DNA of 64,000 nt, from the NCBI GenBank assembly GCA_004556165.1, contig SFIR01000001.1, positions 124,001-188,000 of the forward strand, given 5' to 3'. The notes beneath the pieces are model-generated. The model did not search any database and was not told the origin of the DNA. It saw nothing but the letters and a program-made list of their open reading frames with translations. Positions 24,564-32,163 of the stretch are shown one piece after another. Source of the DNA: Clostridiales bacterium (GTDB lineage: Bacteria > Bacillota > Clostridia > Christensenellales > CAG-138). Numbering within the stretch: the stretch's first letter is position 1; every line of letters begins with the position of its first letter. The position numbers and the translations under genes were made by a program.

Positions 24564-24639
24564 TCCTCCTTAGCTCAGTCGGTAGAGCATGCGGCTGTTA
24601 ACCGCAGTGTCGTTGGTTCGAGTCCAACAGGGGGAGCCA
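24564..24639 (+). tRNA. tRNA-Asn (anticodon GTT)
   Basis: 76 bases with encoded CCA. Acceptor stem TCCTCCT with AGGGGGA (one G-T pair), D arm with AGCTCAGTCGGTAGAGC, anticodon loop CTGTTAA giving GTT, and T arm GTTGGTTCGAGTCCAAC. Own promoter and terminator flank it. Confidence 0.96.
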
Positions 24640-24642
24640 TGG

Positions 24643-24669
24643 AAAAGCACTTCATCGAAGTGCTTTTTT
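24643..24669 (+). terminator. Terminator of tRNA-Asn
   Basis: AAAAGCACTTC, loop ATC, GAAGTGCTTTTTT, four bases past the CCA end. Confidence 0.92.
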
Positions 24670-24785
24670 CAGTTATATCCGCCTTTTGTGAGTTAAATAA
24701 AGCTTCAGGCTGTGCACTCATTTTTTGCTTTATTAAGGAAAATTCACCTCTTACCGCCCCAAAAACACCTGTTGATGCAAAGCTG

Positions 24786-24814
24786 TTGACAATTTATACC
24801 TGCGTTTTTATAAT
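24786..24814 (+). promoter_or_regulatory. Consensus promoter of the LytTR gene
   Basis: -35 TTGACA (24786-24791), 17-base spacer, -10 TATAAT (24809-24814), matching the sigma-A consensus at every base. Confidence 0.9.
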
Positions 24815-24817
24815 GAA

Positions 24818-24864
24818 ACCAAGCTGAAGCGAAACAAGATACCAAGCTGAAGCTGAAACAAGAA
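24818..24864 (+). repeat. Two tandem 23-base repeats at the transcription start of the LytTR gene
   Basis: Unit ACCAAGCTGAAGC(T)GAAACA followed by AGA, present at 24818-24840 and again at 24841-24864 with one inserted T. The repeats begin four bases after the -10 box. LytTR proteins bind paired direct repeats spaced about two helical turns, so this may be an autoregulatory site. Confidence 0.65.
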
Positions 24865-24881
24865 CGGAGAGGGGATGCCGA

Positions 24882-25343
24882 TTGAAGCTGAATATCGAAG
24901 TGGATGAGGAAGCATGTGAAGAAATAACCATTCGGTGCCGAAAGATCGATGCGCGCGTGCTTCGGGCGGAGAAGATTCTAAAACAGATGTTTGATACACC
25001 CGATGATCTGTGCCTGCTGCACGACAATACCGAATGCTTTGTTCCGGCCTCGGAGATCCTGTTTTTTGAAACCGACGGAAGCGCAAGAGGAGTAGCCGCA
25101 TATACAAAGGATCGCAAGTATCATACCGATAGGACGCTTGCACAGCTCGAAGCAGAGCTTCCATACAGCTTTATCCGGGCATCGAAATCCTGCATTCTTA
25201 ATGCGATGAAAGTTTCTGCCATAGCAAGGAACCTGACCGGCGCAAGCGAGGTATCTTTTCGTTCATCGGATAAGCACACCTATGTATCCAGGAGCTACTA
25301 TAAGCCCCTGAAAGAACGTATAACAGAACTCAGACTTAGATAA
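24882..25343 (+). CDS. LytTR-domain DNA-binding regulator, TTG start
   Basis: 153 residues with no receiver domain. Residues 1-50 form a short helical/beta N-terminal region (MKLNIEVDEEACEEITIRC), as in stand-alone LytTR regulators; the LytTR domain follows: FVPASEILFFETDGSARGVA, YSFIRASKSCILNAMKVSAI and HTYVSRSYYKPLKE. It starts at TTG with a GAGAGGGG ribosome site. A membrane protein gene follows 14 bases later, the usual pairing of such regulators with a membrane partner that may control them. The near-perfect promoter and the tandem repeats imply repression when the regulator is abundant. Confidence 0.85.
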   Translation: MKLNIEVDEEACEEITIRCRKIDARVLRAEKILKQMFDTPDDLCLLHDNTECFVPASEILFFETDGSARGVAAYTKDRKYHTDRTLAQLEAELPYSFIRASKSCILNAMKVSAIARNLTGASEVSFRSSDKHTYVSRSYYKPLKERITELRLR

Positions 25344-25357
25344 GAAAGGAAAGAATT

Positions 25358-26044
25358 ATGATCATTATCAGAAAGAAATCAACTGAATCAAAAGCATGGG
25401 GCATCGTTTTAATCCTTGCGGCATTATGCATTATCCTTGATATAGTCTTTACTGCTATAGGAAAACCTATTTTTGCAAATATCCCCGTGTTCCGCATGGT
25501 ATTGTCGCTGCTGCTGCTGTTCTTTGCCGTTAATGCACTGATAAAAGGAGAGATAGCTTGTATCTTCTTCCCTTTGGCATTCATCTTCATGCTGCTTGAA
25601 TCATGGATAGCAGATCTTGCCGGTTTGGCTGACCCGAATATTGCCAATAACTGGATTGTATTGCTTGGAGCGTTTTTACTGACGGTAGGAACACTGCTGC
25701 TTACAAGCAAAAGCAGCAAAAAAGTCAAGGCCGATTGCGAATTCGGTTCCACCACAAAATATGTGGATGCAGCATCCTTTAATGATTACAAGTGCAGCTG
25801 CCGCTTTGGGGACTACCATATTTGCTTTGAAAATGCTGATGAGTATAAGGGCGGAGGAACGCTGACCGTCGATAATGCCTTCGGTCAGATCTGCATCGAT
25901 GTGCCCGAAGGCTGGAACATTGATCTTGATATTGATTCAAACTTCGGCGATGTCGAACATCCAAGTGAGATATCGACCGATGGCCCGACTATCAGGATAA
26001 AAGGCAAAAACAGCTTCGGCGAAATCAAAATCAGATATATTTGA
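25358..26044 (+). CDS. LiaF-like membrane protein partnered with the LytTR regulator
   Basis: 228 residues. Four hydrophobic segments in residues 10-115 (ILAALCIILDIVFTAIGKP, FRMVLSLLLLFFAV and so on) are followed by a beta-helical C-terminal domain with repeated FG motifs: CEFGSTT, CRFGDYH, NAFGQI, NFGDVE, NSFGEIKI. This matches the LiaF/YvqF C-terminal domain family, which senses cell-envelope stress or holds a regulator at the membrane. GAAAGGAAAG ribosome site. It ends at a terminator. Role inferred from pairing with the LytTR gene. Confidence 0.82.
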   Translation: MIIIRKKSTESKAWGIVLILAALCIILDIVFTAIGKPIFANIPVFRMVLSLLLLFFAVNALIKGEIACIFFPLAFIFMLLESWIADLAGLADPNIANNWIVLLGAFLLTVGTLLLTSKSSKKVKADCEFGSTTKYVDAASFNDYKCSCRFGDYHICFENADEYKGGGTLTVDNAFGQICIDVPEGWNIDLDIDSNFGDVEHPSEISTDGPTIRIKGKNSFGEIKIRYI

Positions 26045-26078
26045 GCATAGAATAATTGAATACTCGGTATTCACAAAG

Positions 26079-26101
26079 ACTCCGCCGATCGCGGAGTTTT
26101 T
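26079..26101 (+). terminator. Terminator of the LytTR-LiaF-like unit
   Basis: ACTCCGC, loop CGATC, GCGGAGT followed by TTTT. Confidence 0.88.
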
Positions 26102-26135
26102 GCGTAAATATATTATCAAACTCGACAAAAAACTA

Positions 26136-26179
26136 TTGACATAGCAGACAAATCGAGTTATATTGTGTATACACAATAT
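26136..26179 (+). promoter_or_regulatory. Promoter with overlapping operator of the YtrA-type ABC operon
   Basis: -35 TTGACA (26136-26141), 17-base spacer, -10 TATATT (26159-26164). A perfect 20-base palindrome ATATTGTGTATACACAATAT (26160-26179) covers the -10 and start region. It is the likely operator of the GntR-family regulator encoded at 27730, giving negative autoregulation. Confidence 0.88.
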
Positions 26180-26210
26180 GTACAATATTTGCGCTATGAA
26201 AGGAACAGCT

Positions 26211-27068
26211 ATGGCTATATTGAATGTAAATCATATTTGCAAGAGCTTTGGACCCTTTGCCATAAAGGACATCAGCTTTGAGATCGAACCTGGGTACATA
26301 GTCGGTTTCATAGGCCGAAACGGGGCGGGAAAGACAACAACATTAAAATCCATTCTCGGCGTCACCAAGGTCGATTCCGGCTCTGTAACATATATGGGAA
26401 AAAGCACTGTCGACAGCAATGTCAAGCAGGAGCTTGGGATTATCCTCGGCGAATTCACCTATTATCGGCACGTTAAAATTGCGAAGCTGACGAAGGCGGT
26501 CAAACGCTTTTTCGTGAACTGGAATGACGATACTTACAATGAATACATCAGAAGATTCGGTATCGACGAGAATAAGCGTGTCAAGGAGCTTTCAAGCGGA
26601 ATGAAGGTTAAATACTCGCTTGCGATAGCCCTTTCCCATGAGGCAAAGCTGCTGATCCTCGACGAGCCGACCAGCGGCCTCGACCCGATTTCACGAGATG
26701 AGATATTGGATATCTTCCGCAGTATTGTAGCTGACGGGGAGCACAGCATACTGTTTTCCACTCACATCACTTCGGATCTGGATAAATGTGCGGATTATGT
26801 CATCTACATAAAGAACGGAGAAATAACCATGAGCGGCGACAGGGAGGAGATTATCAACGGGTTCAGACTTGTGCAGGGCGGCATGGATGCTTTAACTCCC
26901 GAGCTTGAACACAGATTGATAGGGTATAAAACCAATGCTTTCGGCTTCAGCGGACTTATTCGTGAGGATGATATTGAGATTGCAAAGGATTTAATGATAG
27001 CAAGGGCCGACATTGAATCAATAATGCTATATAACGAAAAGTATGTTAACGAGGAGGCAATGAAATGA
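26211..27068 (+). CDS. ABC transporter ATP-binding protein (YtrB/BcrA-like)
   Basis: 285 residues from ATG 26211, which has AAAGGAACAGCT upstream; an earlier in-frame ATG lies inside the promoter. Walker A GRNGAGKTT, signature LSSGMKVKYS, Walker B LLILDEPTSGLDP and H-loop FSTHIT are present. This type pairs with ABC-2 permeases in Gram-positive envelope-stress or antibiotic-defence transporters (Ytr, Bcr). It overlaps the permease start by four bases (ATGA) and belongs to the promoter-operator unit upstream, with its GntR regulator as third gene. Confidence 0.93.
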   Translation: MAILNVNHICKSFGPFAIKDISFEIEPGYIVGFIGRNGAGKTTTLKSILGVTKVDSGSVTYMGKSTVDSNVKQELGIILGEFTYYRHVKIAKLTKAVKRFFVNWNDDTYNEYIRRFGIDENKRVKELSSGMKVKYSLAIALSHEAKLLILDEPTSGLDPISRDEILDIFRSIVADGEHSILFSTHITSDLDKCADYVIYIKNGEITMSGDREEIINGFRLVQGGMDALTPELEHRLIGYKTNAFGFSGLIREDDIEIAKDLMIARADIESIMLYNEKYVNEEAMK

Positions 27069-27724
27069 AAAATACCATAAATCTGATTAAAATGGATCTT
27101 GAATTGATGCCGACATGGGTAGCGCTGATCTTCCTTGCCATATCGGGCATGCTGATGCTCATTCCGGTGTATCCGAGGTTTATCTCACCCTTCTACATAC
27201 TTATATTCATTATCCAGACTTTTAGTTTTGAAGCTGAGTACGGGCAAAAACAGTTTGCCGCAATTCTACCTATAACAAAGGCTGAGTATGTCAGAGCAAA
27301 GACATTAGCCGTCGTTATGTATGAAACGGCGGCCATCCTCTTCACCGTTCCTTTTGCCGTAATCAGCGCAAGTCTTTTCAGGGATTTTCACTCGTTCTCA
27401 TTCATCCCGCCGAATTTCACCTGCCTGCTTCAGGTGCTGCTCTCCATGTCGGTATTCAATATTCTTGTTATGAATGCCGATTTTAAGGGACAGTTCAAGG
27501 TCACACCCGCGTGTGTGGTCGGCCTGATTCTATATGCAGTTATCAGCGGCACGATTGAAGGCGTGGTGCAGAGCATTCCGGCTTTAAGCTTTATGATGGG
27601 ATTATCCGCTCATGACCTGCTGCTGCAGCTTCCGTTCGCGGCCTTTGCAATCATATTCTTTGCCTTGACCGCCTATATCTCCTATCGATCTGCCGCTCGT
27701 AACTACGAAAAAGCAGAGATTTAA
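27065..27724 (+). CDS. ABC-2 type permease
   Basis: 219 residues with about six hydrophobic segments (for example LIFLAISGMLMLIPVYPRF and FAIIFFALTAYISYRS). The sequence KQFAAILPITKAEYVRAK after the second helix is typical of ABC-2 membrane proteins. It overlaps the ATPase gene by ATGA and precedes the regulator by five bases. Substrate unknown; peptide antibiotic or envelope function is inferred from the operon type. Confidence 0.85.
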   Translation: MKNTINLIKMDLELMPTWVALIFLAISGMLMLIPVYPRFISPFYILIFIIQTFSFEAEYGQKQFAAILPITKAEYVRAKTLAVVMYETAAILFTVPFAVISASLFRDFHSFSFIPPNFTCLLQVLLSMSVFNILVMNADFKGQFKVTPACVVGLILYAVISGTIEGVVQSIPALSFMMGLSAHDLLLQLPFAAFAIIFFALTAYISYRSAARNYEKAEI

Positions 27725-27729
27725 CCGGA

Positions 27730-28113
27730 ATGAATGCGAGTATGAAACTGAGCATTGCTATTTCAAATACATCCGATATTCCCATCTACCGTCAGCTTTA
27801 TGACCAAATCGCTGCGGCTGTTATCAAGGGGGATATTGCGCCCAATGAATGCCTTCCGACTATAAGAAGCTTCGCTTCGGAGCTCGGCATCAGCGTGATA
27901 ACGGTTAAGCGAACCTGGGAGGAGCTGGAGCGGTCGGGACTTATTTCGACCGTGCAGGGGAAGGGCTGTTTTGTCATGCCTCTCAGTGAAGAAGAACGCA
28001 ATTCCATTCGCCGCGATATGGCAGTAAAACATATAAAGAATAACATTGCATTCTATAAATCACTGGGGCTCAGTTCCGCTGAACTGATAAGCATAATAAA
28101 GCAGGAATACTGA
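27730..28113 (+). CDS. GntR-family (YtrA subfamily) repressor
   Basis: 127 residues. The N-terminal winged helix shows PIYRQLYDQIAAAVIKGDI, LPTIRSFASELGISVITVKR and GLISTVQGKGCFV, the GntR signature. It has only about 50 residues after the domain, as in the YtrA subfamily, which regulates the ABC operon that encodes it. A palindromic operator sits at the promoter (26160-26179). The start could be four codons later (ATG 27742). Confidence 0.92.
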   Translation: MNASMKLSIAISNTSDIPIYRQLYDQIAAAVIKGDIAPNECLPTIRSFASELGISVITVKRTWEELERSGLISTVQGKGCFVMPLSEEERNSIRRDMAVKHIKNNIAFYKSLGLSSAELISIIKQEY

Positions 28114-28119
28114 ATCCGA

Positions 28120-28152
28120 ACCGCTGCATCATTTCGTGCAGCGGTAACTTAT
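28120..28152 (+). terminator. Hairpin after the YtrA-type operon
   Basis: ACCGCTGCA, loop TCATTTCG, TGCAGCGGT, then AACTTATTA. The T tract is weak. Confidence 0.65.
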
Positions 28153-28157
28153 TATAG

Positions 28158-28246
28158 AATATTTGAATAATTGTTCAAATATTGAAAAATGCTCTTGACT
28201 TCAGATAAAGGCAGTAATATAATAATACTTGAACAAATGCTCAAGT
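28158..28246 (+). promoter_or_regulatory. Promoter flanked by two ArsR-type operators
   Basis: -35 TTGACT (28195-28200), 17-base spacer, -10 TATAAT (28218-28223). Operator 1 at 28158-28183 has arms AATATTTGAA and TTCAAATATT six bases apart. Operator 2 at 28227-28246 is ACTTGAACAAATGCTCAAGT. Both share the TTGAA/TTCAA-type core used by CadC/CzrA-like repressors, so metal-dependent derepression is expected. Confidence 0.85.
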
Positions 28247-28294
28247 GTAACAATATGAGCGAAAAAGAATAAGATGATGCAGGAGGAAACGATT

Positions 28295-28651
28295 ATGAGC
28301 GATTCAACGCCGAAATGTTCGGTCGTGCATACTCATGATGATATTGTATCAAAGGTAAATGAGGTTTTGCCCGACGAGGAGCTGCTTTATGACCTTGCGG
28401 AGCTTTACAAGATTTTCGGAGACAGCACAAGAATAAAGATACTTTATGTGCTTTTTGAAAGCGAAATGTGCGTATGCGATATTGCGACGCTTCTGAATAT
28501 GAGCATGTCCGCCATCTCGCATCAGCTCAGGGTTCTTAAGCAGGCACAGCTTATCAAGTTCCGCCGTGACGGAAGGACGGTATTCTATTCGCTGGCTGAT
28601 GACCATGTACGCACCATCCTTGAACAAGGTATGGATCATATTTGTGAATAA
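28295..28651 (+). CDS. ArsR/SmtB-family metal-responsive repressor (CadC-like)
   Basis: 118 residues from ATG 28295, preceded by GGAGGAAACGATT. The winged helix has YKIFGDSTRIKILYVLFESE, then MCVCDIATLLNMSMSAISHQ and LIKFRRDGRTVFYS. The CVCD at the metal-binding helix, plus an N-terminal Cys and two His (CSVVHTHDD), match CadC-type repressors that release DNA on binding Cd, Pb or Zn. The downstream P-type ATPase supports this. The operators are at the operon's own promoter. Confidence 0.93.
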   Translation: MSDSTPKCSVVHTHDDIVSKVNEVLPDEELLYDLAELYKIFGDSTRIKILYVLFESEMCVCDIATLLNMSMSAISHQLRVLKQAQLIKFRRDGRTVFYSLADDHVRTILEQGMDHICE

Positions 28652-28674
28652 AACATCATTGAAAGGATATAACC

Positions 28675-28896
28675 ATGAAGAAAACATATAAGATGACTGA
28701 GCTCGATTGTGCAAATTGCGCGGCAAAGATGGAGGATAAGATAAAGAAACTTGAAGGGGTTAATTCTGTTTCGGTAAACTTTGCGACAGCTAAGATAACG
28801 ATAGATGCCTCGGATGAAGGATTTGATGCAGTAATCGAACAGGCGAAGGCTATATGCAGGAAAATCCATAGAAGCACCGAGATAGTTACCGATTAA
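28675..28896 (+). CDS. Heavy-metal-associated (HMA) domain protein
   Basis: 73 residues, one HMA fold. The metal site is LDCANCAAK, with hydrophobic positions GVNSVSVNFATAKITID following the family. It is most likely a small metallochaperone. In many CadA pumps an HMA domain is fused at the N-terminus; here it is a separate gene 16 bases before the pump. The site lacks the usual Met before the Cys pair (TELDCANC), as in several CadA HMA domains. Confidence 0.9.
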   Translation: MKKTYKMTELDCANCAAKMEDKIKKLEGVNSVSVNFATAKITIDASDEGFDAVIEQAKAICRKIHRSTEIVTD

Positions 28897-28912
28897 GCCT
28901 AATGATAATACC

Positions 28913-30775
28913 ATGACAAAATCGCAGAAAAAAGAATTGCTTTCAATAATTATCGGCGCAATTTTGCTTGCCGCCGCCGTTATCGTTACCAAGACGGTAC
29001 TTAAAGGCCCGACTTGGGCGGTACTGCTCATTTTCCTTGTTCCTTATCTATGGCTCGGCTATAAGGTACTGTTCGATGCGGTACACGGTCTGGTTTCGGG
29101 CAGCTTCATGGATGAAAACTTCCTGATGTCGGTGGCTTCAATCGGCGCACTCTGTATCGGAGAACATACCGAAGCAGTACTTGTTATGCTCCTGTATTGT
29201 ATAGGTGAATTCTTGGAGGAACTGGCAATAGGCCGCAGCAGAAGCTCCATTGCAGCCCTCACTGATATTCGCCCCGATAGGGCAAACCTTGAGAAAAACG
29301 GCGAGATTATCGAGACCGACTGCGAGAACGTGCATATCGGTGATATCATCTTAGTTCGTGCAGGCGAAAGAATACCGCTCGACGGCATTGTAATTGAGGG
29401 AAGCTCAGGCCTTAACACCTCAGCATTAACCGGAGAGTCATTGCCGCGCGATGTGACGGTCGGCGATGAGGTGCTGTCCGGCTGCATCAATATCAGCGGT
29501 ACGCTTCGGATCAAAACCGTAAAGGAAGCCTGCGATTCGACCGCGTCAAGGATACTTGAGCTAATCGAGGGCGCTTCGGCAAATAAATCCAAAAGCGAAG
29601 GTTTTATTACTAAATTTGCAAAGTGGTATACGCCTGCTGTAATCGTAATCGTCATTCTGCTTGCCGTGATTCCTCCGCTGTTCTTTAATCAGAGCTGGAG
29701 CGACTGGGTGTATAATGCTCTGAATATCCTCGTCATTTCCTGTCCGTGTGCGCTTGTCATATCGGTACCGCTGACTTTCTTCGGCGGCATAGGAGCCGCG
29801 AGCAGGAAGGGAATACTTGTTAAAGGCTCAAATTACCTTGAGACGCTGTCTAAATGCAGCACAATGGTTTTTGATAAAACAGGTACGCTGACGAAGGGAA
29901 CCTTCAAAATCAAAAGGATAAATGCCGTGGGCGTCAGCGAAGAAGAATTGCTAACCCTTACCGCAGCATGCGAACGCTTTTCAACTCACCCATTGGCGCA
30001 TTCGATTCTTGCTTACTGCGGAAACAGGGAGCTTCCGGAGCTGTCGGGCAATGAAGAGCTCGCAGGTTTGGGAGTTCGCGGAACTATTGACGGTCACGTC
30101 ATTTGCTGCGGCAATATTCGTTTGATGGAGAAGATAGGTGTTGATTGTGAAGAATGCTGCGAAGCAGGGACCGCTGTCTATACATCTTGTGACGGTAAGT
30201 ATATCGGATACATTCTTATTGCTGACGAGATTAAGGAGGATGCCGCCGAGGGAATTTCGAGGCTTCAAGACAAGCAGTCGGTTCGCAGCGTGATGCTTAG
30301 CGGCGACCGTAAGCTCATTGCCGAAGAAACAGCCGAAAAGCTTGGAATTTCGGAAGTGCATTATGAATTGCTGCCTGAGGATAAGGTGAAATACATGGAG
30401 GATATCCTTGCCGACAGGAGCAAGAACCCGGTTGTTGCATATGTCGGTGACGGCATAAACGATGCCCCCGTGCTTGCCCGTGCTGATGTCGGTATCGCCA
30501 TGGGCGGACTCGGTTCCGATGCTGCAATAGAGGCTGCGGACATAGTTATTATGGATGACAGCATCCGTAAGCTCCCGCTGGCGGTTGGAATTGCAAAACA
30601 GACGGTTAAAATCGCAAATGAGAATATCGCATTTGCGCTTGCTGTTAAGTTTGCAGTGTTCATCCTTGCAGCGTTCGGAATGTCAAAAATGTGGATGGCA
30701 ATACTTGCGGATGTAGGGGTTTGCCTTATTGCAGTACTGAATTCCTTGCGTGCTATGAATTCCGTGAATAAATAA
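28913..30775 (+). CDS. cadA: Cadmium/zinc P1B-type ATPase
   Basis: 620 residues. P-type ATPase with the CPCALVISVP membrane motif of the Zn/Cd/Pb group, TGES, DKTGTLTKG phosphorylation site, the THPLAHSI motif and GDGINDAPVL. There is no N-terminal metal domain, which fits the separate HMA gene just upstream. The ribosome site is weak, so coupling to the HMA gene is probable. The ArsR-HMA-ATPase order with two operators makes a compact metal-resistance operon. No terminator is obvious in the following 100 bases. Confidence 0.93.
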   Translation: MTKSQKKELLSIIIGAILLAAAVIVTKTVLKGPTWAVLLIFLVPYLWLGYKVLFDAVHGLVSGSFMDENFLMSVASIGALCIGEHTEAVLVMLLYCIGEFLEELAIGRSRSSIAALTDIRPDRANLEKNGEIIETDCENVHIGDIILVRAGERIPLDGIVIEGSSGLNTSALTGESLPRDVTVGDEVLSGCINISGTLRIKTVKEACDSTASRILELIEGASANKSKSEGFITKFAKWYTPAVIVIVILLAVIPPLFFNQSWSDWVYNALNILVISCPCALVISVPLTFFGGIGAASRKGILVKGSNYLETLSKCSTMVFDKTGTLTKGTFKIKRINAVGVSEEELLTLTAACERFSTHPLAHSILAYCGNRELPELSGNEELAGLGVRGTIDGHVICCGNIRLMEKIGVDCEECCEAGTAVYTSCDGKYIGYILIADEIKEDAAEGISRLQDKQSVRSVMLSGDRKLIAEETAEKLGISEVHYELLPEDKVKYMEDILADRSKNPVVAYVGDGINDAPVLARADVGIAMGGLGSDAAIEAADIVIMDDSIRKLPLAVGIAKQTVKIANENIAFALAVKFAVFILAAFGMSKMWMAILADVGVCLIAVLNSLRAMNSVNK

Positions 30776-30887
30776 TCAAAACCGTTGGTCAACAGTAATT
30801 ATAAAATCATTCTATTGTTTTATTGAACATTTTGGGGTAAAAAGTGCGAATATATCGGCAGAACATGGATTTTTCGGCAGTTAATGC

Positions 30888-30916
30888 TTGAAAGAATGAA
30901 AGAAATTGTTTATAAT
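30888..30916 (+). promoter_or_regulatory. Promoter of bcd-etfB-etfA
   Basis: -35 TTGAAA (30888-30893), 17-base spacer, -10 TATAAT (30911-30916). The leader of about 90 bases contains a GCAGCA/TGCTGC hairpin. Confidence 0.8.
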
Positions 30917-31009
30917 AGCATCTGACGCTGCAAAAACAGAACACGCAGCAAGGTATTGTGCTGCTGCCGTGAACACAAGATACTATTGATCAATAAGGTA
31001 GGTAATTTC

Positions 31010-32149
31010 ATGGATTTTAACCTTTCAAAAGAACAGCTGCTGGTCAGGCAGCTTGTTCGTGACTTTGCGGAAAATGAAGTTAAACCCATTGCTGCGGAGA
31101 TCGATGAGACCGAGCGCTTTCCGCGCGAAACAGTCGAGAAGATGGCAAAGGTGGGTCTGTTCGGCATAAATATTCCCAAACAGTACGGCGGAGCCGGCGG
31201 CGATGACCTAAGCTATTATATTGCTGTTGAAGAGATCGCAAAGGTATGCGCAACGACCGCTATTATTCTCAGCGCACATAATTCACTTTGCAGCGGACCT
31301 ATCCTTGCATACGGCACGGAAGAGCAGAAGCAGAAGTATCTCGTGCCTTTAGCAAAGGGCGAAAAGCTCGGCGCTTTTGCCCTGACAGAACCCAATGCCG
31401 GCACGGATTCGGCAGCCCAGGAAACGAGTGCGGTCCTTGACGGCGACCATTGGATATTGAACGGCAGCAAATGTTTTATCACAAACGGCGGTCAGGCTGA
31501 CACCTACATCATCATAGCGATGACCGATAAATCCAAAGGCAACAGGGGGATTTCCGCTTTCATAGTCGAGAAGGATACCCCGGGCTTTACCATCGGCAAG
31601 CTTGAACATAAGATGGGCATAAGAGCAAGCGCCACAGCCGAATTGATCTTTGATAATTGCATCATACCAAAGGAGAATTTGCTCGGCGAAGTGAATAAAG
31701 GCTTCAAGATTGCAATGAATACTCTTGACGGCGGCAGGATCGGCGTAGCCGCACAGGCGCTCGGCATTGCCGAGGGAGCTTTCGATGAAGCTGTCAAATA
31801 TATGAATGAGCGAGTTCAGTTCCGCAAGAAGATTTCCAGCTTTCAGGGGCTTCAGTGGATGTGCGCCGATATGAAATGCAGCATAGAAAGCGCAAGGCTG
31901 CTTGTTTATCGGGCTGCAGCCTGCAAGCAGGCGGGTAAGGACTTCCAGGAGGAAGCCGCCATGGCCAAGCTTTCCGCATCACGCACCGCAATGGATGTAA
32001 CGACAAAATGCGTTCAGCTGTTCGGCGGCTATGGGTATTCAAGGGAATATCCCGTTGAGCGCATGATGAGGGATGCTAAGATAACCGAGATTTACGAGGG
32101 GACCTCGCAGGTTCAGCAGATGGTTATTGCAGGCAGGATTTTCAAATGA
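31010..32149 (+). CDS. bcd: Butyryl-CoA (short-chain acyl-CoA) dehydrogenase
   Basis: 379 residues from ATG 31010, exactly the usual length of clostridial Bcd; AAGGTAGG precedes this ATG. FAD enzyme that reduces crotonyl-CoA in butyrate formation. Family signatures: LTEPNAGTDSAAQ, the NGSKCFITNGG region, QLFGGYGYSREYPVERMMRD, and the catalytic Glu region DAKITEIYEGTSQVQ. It is followed directly by both electron-transfer flavoprotein genes, as needed for electron bifurcation to ferredoxin. The crotonase, thiolase and hydroxybutyryl-CoA dehydrogenase genes often found beside it are not present here, so the natural acyl-CoA could differ. Confidence 0.93.
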   Translation: MDFNLSKEQLLVRQLVRDFAENEVKPIAAEIDETERFPRETVEKMAKVGLFGINIPKQYGGAGGDDLSYYIAVEEIAKVCATTAIILSAHNSLCSGPILAYGTEEQKQKYLVPLAKGEKLGAFALTEPNAGTDSAAQETSAVLDGDHWILNGSKCFITNGGQADTYIIIAMTDKSKGNRGISAFIVEKDTPGFTIGKLEHKMGIRASATAELIFDNCIIPKENLLGEVNKGFKIAMNTLDGGRIGVAAQALGIAEGAFDEAVKYMNERVQFRKKISSFQGLQWMCADMKCSIESARLLVYRAAACKQAGKDFQEEAAMAKLSASRTAMDVTTKCVQLFGGYGYSREYPVERMMRDAKITEIYEGTSQVQQMVIAGRIFK

Positions 32150-32163
32150 CGGAGGAAAGTACA

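Noticed and set aside
24818..24864. CRISPR-like direct repeats
   Set aside because: Only two adjoining copies without spacers and no cas genes; regulatory repeats are more likely.
24564..24900. Integration site of a mobile element behind tRNA-Asn
   Set aside because: No integrase, no duplicated tRNA end and no change in gene content; the LytTR pair looks native.
26163..26165. Earlier start for the YtrB-like ATPase
   Set aside because: It lies in the -10 box and operator of the operon; the ATG at 26211 has a ribosome site.
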